The notes under the pieces: generated by a model | Databases searched by the model: none | What the model was told of the DNA's origin: nothing | The model's input: the letters and a program-made list of their open reading frames with translations, nothing else | Position numbers and translations under genes: made by a program | Origin: Solirubrobacteraceae bacterium | GTDB lineage: Bacteria; Actinomycetota; Thermoleophilia; Solirubrobacterales; Solirubrobacteraceae | Direction: 5' to 3' | Assembly (NCBI GenBank): GCA_024710825.1 | Contig: JANJUA010000123.1 | Location: 1 to 7,071 of the forward strand | Length of the DNA stretch: 7,071 nucleotides | Part shown: positions 1-7,071 of the stretch, one piece after another | Layout of the letters: each line of letters begins with the position of its first letter | How positions within the stretch are numbered: position 1 is the first letter of the stretch

Positions 1-401
1 ACGGCGAACGCGACGCCGCGGACGCCGTCGAGCTCGCGCACGTGCGCGCCCAGCACGTCCCACAGGCGCTCGTGGCGGCCCTCGGCGATGAGGTGCAGGT
101 CGAGCTCGCCGAGGGTCGGGGCGAAGCGGTAGGGATCCTGGAGCCGGAACGCGTTGCCGTCCGGGTAGCGGACGTCCAGTTCGTAGGAGAGCGGCAGCGC
201 GGCGTCCGCGACGAGGCCCTCGAACACGCCCGCGGGGTGGCGGCGCTCCAGCTGCGTCTCGCACGCGCCCACGAGCACGCTGACCGCGTCGGCGGCGGGG
301 CGATAGACGCGCACGGTCACCCCGCCGTCGGCCGGATGCGCGCCGAGGACGGCGTGCGGGTCGGCGGTGTCGCCCGAGACGAGCGCCGCGATATCGCTCA
401 T
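1..401 (-). CDS. glgB: 1,4-alpha-glucan branching enzyme GlgB, N-terminal part (3' end beyond the window)
   Basis: GlgB (GH13) cuts alpha-1,4-glucan chains and rejoins the piece through an alpha-1,6 bond, producing branched cytosolic glucan. Only the first 133 codons are present; family members are usually 600-750 residues, so the catalytic barrel lies off the left edge. What is visible is the N-terminal beta-sandwich region: DPHAVLGAHP at residues 14-23, LQDPYRF at 87-93, then GELDLHLIAEGRHERLW at 98-114, followed by the start of the next module (GVRGVAFA, 126-133). These are characteristic of actinobacterial GlgB. The ATG at 401-399 overlaps the mak stop in an ATGA arrangement, which suggests translational coupling; the upstream Shine-Dalgarno is weak. 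As the last gene seen in the glgE-treS-mak-glgB series, it should branch the linear glucan made by GlgE. The identification is firm; whether the gene is intact cannot be judged here. Confidence 0.93.
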   Translation of the reverse strand, partial: MSDIAALVSGDTADPHAVLGAHPADGGVTVRVYRPAADAVSVLVGACETQLERRHPAGVFEGLVADAALPLSYELDVRYPDGNAFRLQDPYRFAPTLGELDLHLIAEGRHERLWDVLGAHVRELDGVRGVAFA

Positions 402-1741
402 TGGAGCGGTTCCGCCAAGAGGCGCTCGATGCCCGCCACCGGGATGCCCACCCACTCCGGCCGATGGTCGAGCTCGTAGCGCAGCTCGTAGACCGCCTTC
501 TCCAGCTCGAAGATGCCCAGCAGGCTCTCCGTCGCGCGCTCGCCCGGCGGCAGCAGCGTCGGCTCCACCGTCTCGCGGTAGCCGGTGAGGAACGTCTGGC
601 GCGCCCGCTGCTCCCAGTCCTCCGGGACCGGGTTGCCGCGCTGCTGCTCCGAGGCGGAGGCCACGTAGGCGAACGAGCGCAGCATCCCCGCCACGTCGCG
701 CAGCGGCGAGCGCCTGCGGCGGCGCTCGGTGATCGGGCGCGCCGGCTCGCCCTCGAAGTCCAGGACGATCCAGCGGTTCGCGGTCCGCAGCGTCTGCCCC
801 AGATGGAGGTCGCCGTGGTGGCGGATCAGCTTGCCCCCGGTGCCGACGTGCGACATGAGCTGGAGGCGGTCGCGGATCTCCTCGCCGCGGCCGACGATCG
901 GCGCGAGCACCTCGTTGTCGTCGGGCAGCTCGATGAACAGCCGCTCGATGTCCTCGTCGATCGTGGCCTGCAGCAGCGACAGAGCCTCCGTGCCGGGCTC
1001 CTCCGGCGCGAAGTCGGGATCGGTCGGATCCGAGCCGAGCACGGCGTGCATCGTCCCGATCGCCTCCCCCAGCTCGCGCAGGCGCGCCAGGAAGCGGTCC
1101 GGGTCGGCGCCGAGCTCGTCGAGCGCCAGCTCCCAGCCGTCGCGCCCGTCGGGGACGAAGTCCTGCGCGATCGCGAGCGTCGCGTCGAGCATCTGGGAGC
1201 GCAGCTCGGCCCAGCCGCGCAGGGCCGCCACGTTCTCGTAGCCATGGGCGGTCAGGAAGCGCAGCGTCTCGAGCTCCGGGTTCTCCCCCGGCTCCAGGCG
1301 GCGGAAGACCTTCAGCACGACGCTCTCGTCCAGCACCACCGACGTGTTCGACTGCTCGGCGCCCATCGGCCGCACCGACGGCGCCTGCGGGATCGGCGGC
1401 GCGCCCTCGGTCGTGGTGAACGCGACCTGGCCGTGCTCGCCCTCGACGACCGCGTCCTCCTCGAGCAGCCGCGCGAGCACGGCCGCGTGCGGGCCGCTGG
1501 CCAGCGCGTCGTAGGCGACCCGCCCGCCCTCGAGTCCGACGATCACCTGGTAGAGCTCGTGCGTGCCGGAGTGGAAGCGGACCGAGACGAGCCCGAGGGC
1601 CAGCGGCGGCCGCTCCGACAGCGTCAGGACCTCCGGCAGCGTCACCTCGGCGACGTCGCGGGTCCGGCTGGCGAACCAGCGCTGCTGCACCAGCCAGGCG
1701 CCGATGTCCTCTCCGGCCACCAGGGCGGCGAGATCAGGCAT
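398..1741 (-). CDS. mak: Maltokinase (Mak/Pep2), ATP:maltose 1-phosphotransferase
   Basis: Mak phosphorylates maltose with ATP to alpha-maltose-1-phosphate, the donor used by GlgE. The 447-residue product is close to the family length (about 455 in mycobacteria). It opens with the maltokinase N-terminal cap ([14 protein letters not shown], 16-29). The kinase-like fold follows, with a candidate ATP-binding lysine in VVLKVFRR (K144), the catalytic-loop motif HHGDLHLGQ (D311) and the metal-binding motif VLDFEGEP (D328), then the family block [15 protein letters not shown] (345-359). The C-terminal signature [20 protein letters not shown] (415-434) is typical of Mak. The ATG at 1741 lies inside the end of treS (8-bp overlap), preceded at ideal distance by a strong purine-rich ribosome binding site; the stop overlaps the glgB start by 4 bp. 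It is a stand-alone kinase, not fused to TreS as in some bacteria. In characterised relatives TreS and Mak form a complex, and their adjacency fits this. Confidence 0.96.
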   Translation of the reverse strand: MPDLAALVAGEDIGAWLVQQRWFASRTRDVAEVTLPEVLTLSERPPLALGLVSVRFHSGTHELYQVIVGLEGGRVAYDALASGPHAAVLARLLEEDAVVEGEHGQVAFTTTEGAPPIPQAPSVRPMGAEQSNTSVVLDESVVLKVFRRLEPGENPELETLRFLTAHGYENVAALRGWAELRSQMLDATLAIAQDFVPDGRDGWELALDELGADPDRFLARLRELGEAIGTMHAVLGSDPTDPDFAPEEPGTEALSLLQATIDEDIERLFIELPDDNEVLAPIVGRGEEIRDRLQLMSHVGTGGKLIRHHGDLHLGQTLRTANRWIVLDFEGEPARPITERRRRRSPLRDVAGMLRSFAYVASASEQQRGNPVPEDWEQRARQTFLTGYRETVEPTLLPPGERATESLLGIFELEKAVYELRYELDHRPEWVGIPVAGIERLLAEPLQ

Positions 1742-3419
1742 CGGCCTCCTCCTCCTCGAGCGTGAACCAGAAGAAGCCGCGCGGCGCCAGCGTCAGCAGG
1801 TAGCGCAGCTCGCCGATGCGCGGGAACTGGGTGCGCCCGAACATCTCGACCGGGGAGCGGCCCTCGTAGCGCGACAGGTCCAGCTCGACCGCCTGGGCGC
1901 TGCGCGCGAGGTTGTGCACGCACAGCACGACGTCCTCGCGGAACGTGCGCACGTGGGCGAAGATCCGCGGGTTGCTCGCCTCGAGCGCCTCGTAGCCGCC
2001 GAGCCCGAACACCGGGTGCTCCTTGCGCAGCGCGACGAGGCGGCGCAGCCACCGCAGCAGCGAGGTGGAGGTGCGCAGCTGCGCCTCCACGTTGATCGCC
2101 TGGAAGCCGTAGACGGGGTCCATGAGCGGCGGCGCGTAGAGCTGGGCGAAGTCCGCGCGCGAGAAGCCGCCGTTGCGGTCGCCCGTCCACTGCATGGGCG
2201 TGCGGACCCCGTCGCGATCGCCGAGGTAGACGTTGTCACCCATCGAGATCTCGTCACCGTAGTAGAGGACGGGGCTGCCCGGCAGGCTGAACAGGATCGC
2301 GTGCAGCAGCTCGATCTCGTCGCGACCGGCGTCGAGCAGGGGCGCGAGGCGGCGGCGGATGCCGAGGTTCGACTTCATCCGCGGGTCCTTGGCGTACTCC
2401 GCCCACATGTAGTCGCGGTCGGAGTCGGAGACCATCTCGAGCGTCAGCTCGTCGTGGTTGCGCAGGAACAGCCCCCACTGGCAGTTCTCCGGGATCTCCG
2501 GGGTCTGCTCGAGGATCTCCAGGATCGGCGTGGCGTCCTCGCGACGCAGCCCCATGAACATCCGCGGCATCACGGGGAAGTGGAAGGCCATGTGGCACTC
2601 GTCGCCGGCGCCGAAGTACTCGACCACGTCGGCCGGCCACTGGTTGGCCTCGGCCAGCAGGACCGTGTCCGGGTAGCGCTCGTCGACCTCACGGCGGACG
2701 CGCCGCAGGAACTCGTGCGTGCGCGGGAGGTTCTCGCAGTTCGTCCCCTCCTCCTCGAACAGGTACGGGACGGCGTCGAGGCGGAAGCCGTCGAGGCCGA
2801 GGTCGAGCCAGAAGCGCAGCACCTCGAGCATCGCCTCGCCCACCGCGGGATTGGAGTAGTTGAGGTCCGGCTGGTGGGAGTAGAAGCGGTGCCAGTAGTA
2901 CGCCTCGGCCTCGTCGTCCCACGCCCAGTTCGAGCTCTCGGTGTCGAGGAAGATGATCCGCGCGTCGCGGTAGCGGTCGGGCGTGTCCGACCACACGTAC
3001 CAGTCGCGCTCCGGGGAGCCCGGCGGGGCGGCGCGGGCCGCCTGGAACCACGGGTGGTCGGTCGACGTGTGGTTCATGACCATGTCGACGATCACGCGGA
3101 TGCCGCGCTCGTGGGCGTCCTGGAGGAGGTCGCGGAACTCCTCGACGGTGCCGTAGACGGGATCGATGTTCGTGAAGTCGGCGATGTCGTAGCCGCCGTC
3201 GCGCAGCGGCGACGGGTAGAACGGCATGATCCAGACGCAGTCGACGCCGAGCCACTGCAGATAGTCGAGCTTCTCGCGCAGGCCGACGATGTCGCCGTGC
3301 CCGTCGCCGTTGCCGTCGTTGAAGCCGCGCATGAGCACCTGGTAGAAGACGGCGGTCTTGAACCACAGCGGGTTGCTCTCGAACCAGTGCGGCGCCGGCT
3401 GCGGCGGGGGAGCCGTCAT
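1734..3419 (-). CDS. treS: Trehalose synthase / maltose alpha-D-glucosyltransferase TreS
   Basis: TreS (GH13) isomerises trehalose and maltose reversibly in the cytosol; with Mak and GlgE downstream in the pathway, the net flow is expected to be trehalose to maltose. The product has 561 residues (about 600 in mycobacteria). Seen in order: [19 protein letters not shown] (25-43), the region I motif DMVMNHTS (112-119), the nucleophile in [10 protein letters not shown] (D215), the acid/base in LLAEANQWP (E257), the transition-state stabiliser in [11 protein letters not shown] (D323), and [13 protein letters not shown] (384-396). Their spacing matches the mycobacterial enzyme (D230, E272, D342). 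The ATG at 3419 was chosen because it forms ATGA with the glgE stop and gives the usual TreS N-terminus; the open frame continues upstream only as a shadow inside glgE. There is no fused maltokinase domain. The protein ends in an acidic tail (EEEEADA) whose codons carry the mak ribosome binding site. An alpha-amylase identity is unlikely given the full TreS motif set and the neighbours. Confidence 0.96.
   Translation of the reverse strand: MTAPPPQPAPHWFESNPLWFKTAVFYQVLMRGFNDGNGDGHGDIVGLREKLDYLQWLGVDCVWIMPFYPSPLRDGGYDIADFTNIDPVYGTVEEFRDLLQDAHERGIRVIVDMVMNHTSTDHPWFQAARAAPPGSPERDWYVWSDTPDRYRDARIIFLDTESSNWAWDDEAEAYYWHRFYSHQPDLNYSNPAVGEAMLEVLRFWLDLGLDGFRLDAVPYLFEEEGTNCENLPRTHEFLRRVRREVDERYPDTVLLAEANQWPADVVEYFGAGDECHMAFHFPVMPRMFMGLRREDATPILEILEQTPEIPENCQWGLFLRNHDELTLEMVSDSDRDYMWAEYAKDPRMKSNLGIRRRLAPLLDAGRDEIELLHAILFSLPGSPVLYYGDEISMGDNVYLGDRDGVRTPMQWTGDRNGGFSRADFAQLYAPPLMDPVYGFQAINVEAQLRTSTSLLRWLRRLVALRKEHPVFGLGGYEALEASNPRIFAHVRTFREDVVLCVHNLARSAQAVELDLSRYEGRSPVEMFGRTQFPRIGELRYLLTLAPRGFFWFTLEEEEADA
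1745..1757 (-). promoter_or_regulatory. Strong ribosome binding site of mak, embedded in the treS coding end
   Basis: Read on the minus strand, this purine run is four GAG codons plus the next G of treS and contains AGGAGG (1753-1748) six bases before the mak ATG at 1741. It is the best Shine-Dalgarno seen in the window. The same bases encode the Glu tail of TreS, so mak can be initiated independently of, as well as by coupling from, treS translation. The site is seen directly; its activity is inferred. Confidence 0.8.
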
Positions 3420-5332
3420 CGGCGCACCGCCGCCAGGACGTGGGCGGGGCGGTCGGCCGGGTCCAGGCGCACGTAGTTGCGCCCGATGCCCCAGTCGTAG
3501 CGCTCCCCCTTGAGCAGGTCGACGACGGCGAAGCTCGGCGGCAGCCCCAGCTCGTAGGGCACGACCGCGATGCCCTCCTGGGCGGCGTGCGGGTCGAGGT
3601 TGACGACGCACACTACGACGTCGTCGCCGTGGCGCTTGGCGTAGGCGAGCAGCGCGTCGTTCTCCGTCTCCAGGAACGTGAGGTTGGCGAGGTACTGGAG
3701 GGCGGGATGCTCGCGGCGGACGTCGTTGAGGCGCTTGACGAGCGGCAGCAGCGGCCCGTCCAGCGCACGCTCCTTGAGCTCGTACTTCTCGGAGTCCGCG
3801 TACTCCTCGCTGCCCGCGGCGGCCGCGACGTTCTCGAAGTGCTCGAAGCCCGAGTAGATGCCGTAGGTGGGGCTGAGCGTGGCGGCGAGCACGAGGCGGG
3901 AGGCGAACGCCGGAGGGCCGCCGTGCTGGAGCTGCTCGGTGAGGATGTCGGGTGTGTTGGCGAAGAAGTTCGGTCGGTAGTAGTCCTGCATCCCCGACGT
4001 CGTCAGCTCGGTCAGGTACTCCGTCAGGTCGTGGCGCGACGTCTTCCAGGTGAAGTACGTGTAGGACTGGTTGAAGCCGACCTTCGCCAGCGCGCGCATC
4101 ATCGCGGCCCTCGTGAAGGCCTCGGCGAGGAAGAGCGTGTCGGGCTCGCGGCGCCGGACCTCGGCGATGAGCCACTCCCAGAACGGCAGCGGCTTGGTGT
4201 GCGGGTTGTCGACGCGGAAGATCCGCACGCCGTGGCCGACCCAGTGCAGGACGACGTCGAGCAGCGCCTGCCACAGCCCCGCCCAGTCGTCGCAGTCGAA
4301 GTTGACGTTGTAGATGTCCTGGTAGCGCTTCGGCGGGTTCTCGGCGTACTTCAGGGTCCCGTCGGGGCGGCGGTGGAGCCACTCCGGGTGCTCGCGCAGC
4401 CACGGGTGGTCGGGCGAGCACTGGATGGCGAAGTCCAGCGCGATCTCGATGCCGTGCCCGGTCGCGGCGGCGACGAGCGCGTCGAAGTCCTCCAGCGTGC
4501 CGAGCTCCGGGTGGACGGCGTCGTGGCCGCCGTCCGGCGAGCCGATCGCCCAGGGGCTGCCGGGGTCGCCGGGGCCGGCGACGAGCGCGTTGTTGGCGCC
4601 CTTGCGGTTCGTCGTGCCGATCGGGTGGATCGGCGGCAGGTAGAGGACGTCGAAGCCGAGCTCGGCCAGCTCGGGAACGGCGGCCGCGACGCCTCGCAGC
4701 CCGCCGAAGGAGCGCGGGAACAGCTCATACCAGGAGCCGAAGCGCGCGCGCGGGCGGTCGACGGTCAGCGCGACCGGCTCGTCGAGGACGCTCGAGGCCA
4801 GGCGGTCCGGGTGGCGCTCGGCGACCGCGAGCAGCTCGGGGTCGAGCGCCGCGTCCACCGTGAGGTGCTCCGCGGCGGCGAGCAGGCGCCGGGCGTCCTC
4901 GCCCTCCCCCGCCCGCTCGGCTACGCCGCGCAGCAGCACGGCGCCCTCGCTCAGCTCGCCTGTCAGGTTCTCCTGGCCGGCCTCGACCTTGCGCTCGATC
5001 TCGCTGCGCCAGGTGGCCGGCACGTCAGTCCACGCCTCGACCGTCCAGCTCCACGAGCCCTGCCTGGTGACGGGGAAGCTGCCCTGCCAGCGGTCCCCGT
5101 CGACGTGGGCGTCGATGCGCCGCATCGGGGCCTCGTGCCAGTCGGGGTCGTCGGCGTGGCGGTAGCGCACGACGGCGCGCAGGACGTCGTGGCCGTCCTT
5201 GAAGATCGTGGCGTACACGTCCACGGTGTCGCCGGTGCAGGCCTTCGCGGGATGGCGGCCGCAGTCGATCCGCGGAGCGGGGTCCTCGATGCGGATGCGT
5301 GGCGGCGGGCGGTTGCGGGAACCTGAGGGCAC
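3416..5332 (-). CDS. glgE: Alpha-1,4-glucan:maltose-1-phosphate maltosyltransferase GlgE
   Basis: GlgE (GH13 subfamily 3) extends linear alpha-1,4-glucans two glucoses at a time from alpha-maltose-1-phosphate, releasing phosphate. The product has 638 residues (about 660-700 in Streptomyces and mycobacteria). It starts with the N-terminal beta-domain ([15 protein letters not shown], 21-35), followed by a helical segment. The catalytic barrel shows [14 protein letters not shown] (232-245), [15 protein letters not shown] (297-311), [16 protein letters not shown] (331-346), the nucleophile in FRVDNPHTK (D375), the acid/base in FLAEAFTR (E404) and a third aspartate in NTPDIL (D462). These sit 18-19 residues before their S. 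coelicolor equivalents (D394, E423, D480), so the active site is complete. The GTG at 5332 is the first usable start after an in-frame TGA eleven codons upstream, and it keeps the whole N-terminal domain; its Shine-Dalgarno is poor. The gene leads the minus-strand operon, and its stop overlaps the treS ATG by 4 bp. Confidence 0.96.
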   Translation of the reverse strand: MPSGSRNRPPPRIRIEDPAPRIDCGRHPAKACTGDTVDVYATIFKDGHDVLRAVVRYRHADDPDWHEAPMRRIDAHVDGDRWQGSFPVTRQGSWSWTVEAWTDVPATWRSEIERKVEAGQENLTGELSEGAVLLRGVAERAGEGEDARRLLAAAEHLTVDAALDPELLAVAERHPDRLASSVLDEPVALTVDRPRARFGSWYELFPRSFGGLRGVAAAVPELAELGFDVLYLPPIHPIGTTNRKGANNALVAGPGDPGSPWAIGSPDGGHDAVHPELGTLEDFDALVAAATGHGIEIALDFAIQCSPDHPWLREHPEWLHRRPDGTLKYAENPPKRYQDIYNVNFDCDDWAGLWQALLDVVLHWVGHGVRIFRVDNPHTKPLPFWEWLIAEVRRREPDTLFLAEAFTRAAMMRALAKVGFNQSYTYFTWKTSRHDLTEYLTELTTSGMQDYYRPNFFANTPDILTEQLQHGGPPAFASRLVLAATLSPTYGIYSGFEHFENVAAAAGSEEYADSEKYELKERALDGPLLPLVKRLNDVRREHPALQYLANLTFLETENDALLAYAKRHGDDVVVCVVNLDPHAAQEGIAVVPYELGLPPSFAVVDLLKGERYDWGIGRNYVRLDPADRPAHVLAAVRR

Positions 5333-5380
5333 GCGAGTGGTCTTCTTTCCGCCATCCGACCCTTCTCAATCGTCCTCGTT
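5333..5380. promoter_or_regulatory. Divergent control region between glgE and malQ
   Basis: This 48-bp stretch is the only spacer between genes in the window and separates the two divergent units (glgE-treS-mak-glgB to the left, malQ-hydrolase to the right). It is noticeably less GC-rich than the genes beside it. Transcription of both units must begin in it or within the 5' ends of the two genes. I see no TA dinucleotide here, so no canonical TANNNT -10 element on either strand. A TTGAGA at 5369-5364 on the minus strand resembles a -35 box but has no good -10 partner. No clear operator palindrome is visible. The divergent layout supports a shared control region; no specific promoter can be assigned. 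Confidence 0.5.
5360..5366 (-). promoter_or_regulatory. Shine-Dalgarno-like AGAAGGG upstream of glgE, placed for an out-of-frame ATG
   Basis: On the minus strand AGAAGGG lies four bases before an ATG at 5355, which is out of frame with glgE. The distance to the glgE GTG at 5332 is 27 bases, too far for ordinary use. It may be chance, a leader element, or a sign that the annotated glgE start needs checking. The sequence is seen; the function is unknown. Confidence 0.3.
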
Positions 5381-6604
5381 GTGAATCTCCCGAGATCGAG
5401 TGGGGTGCAGCTGCATCTGACGTCGCTGCCGGAGGGGCGGCTGGGCGACGGCGCGTACCGGTTCGTCGACTGGCTGCACGAGGCCGGGCAGACGTGGTGG
5501 CAGGTGCTGCCGCTCGGGCCGCCCGACCGGGCGCGCTCGCCGTACAAGGCGCGCTCGGCGTTCGCGGCGTGGCGAGGGCTGCTGGCGGATCCCGGCGCCG
5601 CGGTCTCCGCGGAGGACGAGGCGGCGTTCCGGGAGCGCGAGGCGTTCTGGCTGCCGGGGTGGGAGGCGTTCGCGGGCGGCCGGCGGGCGGTGCTCGACCA
5701 GGTCCGCTTCGACCGCGAGTGGAGCGCGCTGCGCGCCTACGCGCGGGAGGCGGGCGTGCGGCTGGTCGGCGACGTCCCGATCTACGTGGCTCCGGGCGGC
5801 GCCGACCAGCAGACCTGGCCCGCGCTGTTCCAGCGCGGGGCGCAGGCGGGGGTGCCGCCCGACGCCTACTCGGAGAAGGGGCAGCTGTGGGGCAACCCGC
5901 TCTACGACTGGCCGCGGCTGCGGCGCTCGGGCTACCGCTGGTGGGTGCAGCGGCTGCGGCGGACGTTCGCGCTGTTCGACCTCGCGCGCGTCGACCACTT
6001 CCGGGGGTTCGTGGCGTACTGGTCGGTGCCGGCGGGCGCGCCGGACGCGCGCAGCGGGCGCTGGCGGCGCGGCCCGGGGCGGGCGGTCTTCGACGCGGCC
6101 GCGCGCTCGCTCGGGGCGCTGCCCCTGGTCGCCGAGGACCTCGGGGTGATCACGCCGGCGGTGAGGCGGCTGCGCGACGCGCTGGAGCTGCCCGGCATCG
6201 TCGTGCTCCAGTTCGGCTTCGATCCGAGCGATCCCCATGGGCCGCACCGGCTCGAGAACCATCCGCGCCGGGCGCTCGTCTACACGGGCACGCACGACAA
6301 CGACACGCTGCGGGGCTGGTGGGAGACGCTGCCGACGGCGCGGCGGGCCGAAGCCGAGGCGGCGTGCGCGCGCTTCGACGACCGCGAGCCGTGGTGGCGG
6401 CTGATCCGCCTCGCCGCGTCGTCGCCGGCGCAGGTGGCGATGGTGCAGGCGCAGGACGTGCTCGGGCTGGGCTCGGAGGCGCGGATGAACGTCCCGGGGC
6501 GGGCGACGGGCTCGTGGCGCTGGCGGATGGCGCCGGGCGCGCTGGGGCGCGAGCAGGCGCGCCGCCTGCGCGCGGTGAGCGAGGAAGCGGGCCGGCTGCC
6601 GTGA
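5381..6604 (+). CDS. malQ: 4-alpha-glucanotransferase (amylomaltase), compact MalQ/GH77 form
   Basis: MalQ moves alpha-1,4-glucan segments between chains and can release glucose or recycle maltooligosaccharides in the cytosol. Seen in order: SSGVQLHLTSLPEG (6-19) and AYRFVDWLHEAGQTWWQVLPLGP (25-47), both typical of the GH77 N-terminus; GDVPIYVAPGGAD (130-142); GQLWGNPLYDW (167-177); the nucleophile in RVDHFRGF (D205); the acid/base in VAEDLGVITP (E252); the third carboxylate in TGTHDNDT (D306); and GLGSEARMNVPG (362-373). The catalytic set is complete. At 407 residues it is about 90 shorter than the usual 500; the loss falls before the nucleophile, where the common GDSPYQ motif reads RARSPYK and the following helical region is shortened. 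The GTG at 5381 is preferred because the family pattern PRSSGV..H.TSLP begins here; no Shine-Dalgarno precedes it, so a leaderless message is possible. A GTG at 5405 is a poorer alternative. The stop overlaps the next gene in GTGA. Confidence 0.92.
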   Translation: MNLPRSSGVQLHLTSLPEGRLGDGAYRFVDWLHEAGQTWWQVLPLGPPDRARSPYKARSAFAAWRGLLADPGAAVSAEDEAAFREREAFWLPGWEAFAGGRRAVLDQVRFDREWSALRAYAREAGVRLVGDVPIYVAPGGADQQTWPALFQRGAQAGVPPDAYSEKGQLWGNPLYDWPRLRRSGYRWWVQRLRRTFALFDLARVDHFRGFVAYWSVPAGAPDARSGRWRRGPGRAVFDAAARSLGALPLVAEDLGVITPAVRRLRDALELPGIVVLQFGFDPSDPHGPHRLENHPRRALVYTGTHDNDTLRGWWETLPTARRAEAEAACARFDDREPWWRLIRLAASSPAQVAMVQAQDVLGLGSEARMNVPGRATGSWRWRMAPGALGREQARRLRAVSEEAGRLP

Positions 6605-7071
6605 GCGCCCCGGGGCTGGTGGCGCTGGGCGACTCGATCACCTACGGCGAGGGCGCGCCGATGCTCGGCGTGCGGCCGTGGTCGTGGGCGCAGTGGCTGG
6701 CGACGTCGGAGGGGCTGGCGTACACGGGCCTGGCGGTGAACGGAGCGCGCGTGGCCGACGTCGCGGCGCGGCAGGTCCCGCGGCTCGACGGGCCGTACGC
6801 GCTCGGATGCCTGTACGTCGGGGTCAACGACGTCCGCGACGCGGCGTTCTCGCCGGAGGCGTTCGCGGAGGCGCTGCCGGGCGTGGCGGACGCGGTGGCG
6901 CGCGCGGCCGCCCGGGTGGCGATGCCGACGATCCCGCTCGACCTGGGGCGTCCGCGGGCGGGCGCCGCGAAGGTCACCGCGGCCAACGCCGTGCTGCGGG
7001 CGGAGGCCGCCCGGGTGGGCGCCGCGGTGGTCGAGCTCGCCGACCTGCGCGACTGGCGGCTGGTCCTCCCC
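6601..7071 (+). CDS. SGNH/GDSL-type hydrolase, N-terminal part (3' end beyond the window)
   Basis: This looks like an SGNH-fold esterase or acylhydrolase; the substrate is unknown. The 157 codons present show block I LVALGDSITYGEG (6-18) with the nucleophile Ser12, a block II-like glycine in AVNGARV (45-51) and block III YVGVNDVRD (72-80) with the oxyanion Asn76. The C-terminal DxxH block carrying the other two catalytic residues should lie off the right edge. There is no signal peptide or membrane segment at the N-terminus, so a cytosolic protein is likely. The GTG at 6601 forms GTGA with the malQ stop and puts GDSIT at the usual distance from the N-terminus. Coupling to malQ suggests co-expression. 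A link to glucan or sugar ester metabolism is only a guess from context. The family call is good; the specific function is open. Confidence 0.82.
   Translation, partial: MSAPGLVALGDSITYGEGAPMLGVRPWSWAQWLATSEGLAYTGLAVNGARVADVAARQVPRLDGPYALGCLYVGVNDVRDAAFSPEAFAEALPGVADAVARAAARVAMPTIPLDLGRPRAGAAKVTAANAVLRAEAARVGAAVVELADLRDWRLVLP

Noticed and set aside
42..588. Plus-strand frames opposite the glgB start and the mak 3' end
   Set aside because: The minus strand encodes recognisable GlgB and Mak sequence here; the plus-strand products have no recognisable features.
1654..1733. Possible TreS-Mak fusion or frameshift at the treS/mak junction
   Set aside because: treS ends in a proper TGA and mak has its own ATG with a strong ribosome binding site; many actinobacteria keep them as separate proteins.
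366..1741. Similar N-termini of GlgB ([11 protein letters not shown]) and Mak ([11 protein letters not shown]), suggesting duplication
   Set aside because: The likeness ends after about eleven residues and each N-terminus continues into its own family pattern; short Ala/Val/Gly-rich matches are expected at this composition.
3420..4421. Upstream extension of the treS frame to an 895-residue protein
   Set aside because: The added 334 residues overlap glgE in another frame, are Arg/Pro/Ala-rich without motifs, and the ATG at 3419 already gives a normal TreS N-terminus.
401..5326. Three long plus-strand open frames opposite mak, treS and glgE (454, 637 and 628 codons)
   Set aside because: They mirror the real genes, are rich in Arg, Val, Asp, Glu and Gln repeats, and show no domain. 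Long antisense frames are expected from GC-rich codon bias, and the minus strand carries complete catalytic motifs.
5366..6986. Minus-strand frames opposite malQ and the hydrolase, up to 309 codons
   Set aside because: Low-complexity Arg/Pro/Ala sequence mirroring genes with full GH77 and SGNH motifs on the plus strand.

Overview
The window is very GC-rich and gene-dense. It contains only one spacer between genes, 48 bp long, and uses GTG starts freely. The gene content and the order glgE-treS-mak-glgB match actinobacterial GlgE-pathway operons of the Streptomyces type. The composition and protein style suggest an actinobacterium, perhaps of the Solirubrobacterales/Thermoleophilia; that placement is inferred, because the window has no rRNA or other taxonomic marker.

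Layout. From 5332 down to 1 the minus strand carries four tightly coupled genes: glgE (maltosyltransferase, 3416-5332), treS (trehalose synthase, 1734-3419), mak (maltokinase, 398-1741) and the first 133 codons of glgB (branching enzyme, 1-401, running off the left edge). Each start overlaps the preceding stop, by 4, 8 and 4 bp in turn. On the plus strand, diverging across the 48-bp spacer, are a compact 4-alpha-glucanotransferase of the MalQ/GH77 family (5381-6604) and the first 157 codons of an SGNH/GDSL-type hydrolase (6601-7071), which overlaps the malQ stop by 4 bp and runs off the right edge.

How the genes work together. TreS interconverts trehalose and maltose. Mak phosphorylates maltose to alpha-maltose-1-phosphate with ATP. 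GlgE transfers maltosyl units onto a linear alpha-1,4-glucan, and GlgB adds the alpha-1,6 branches. The minus-strand block is therefore a complete trehalose-to-branched-glucan route in one putative transcription unit. MalQ, which reshuffles alpha-1,4-glucans, fits as a partner enzyme for remodelling or recycling the product. The role of the SGNH hydrolase is unknown.

Nothing here looks like an undescribed system. The main points worth a second look are the roughly 88-residue deletion in the N-terminal part of MalQ, the hydrolase coupled to it, the TreS acidic tail whose codons double as the ribosome binding site of mak, and a divergent control region with no TA dinucleotide, no visible Shine-Dalgarno for malQ and an uncertain glgE start. 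I saw no RNA genes, mobile elements, CRISPR arrays or convincing terminators.
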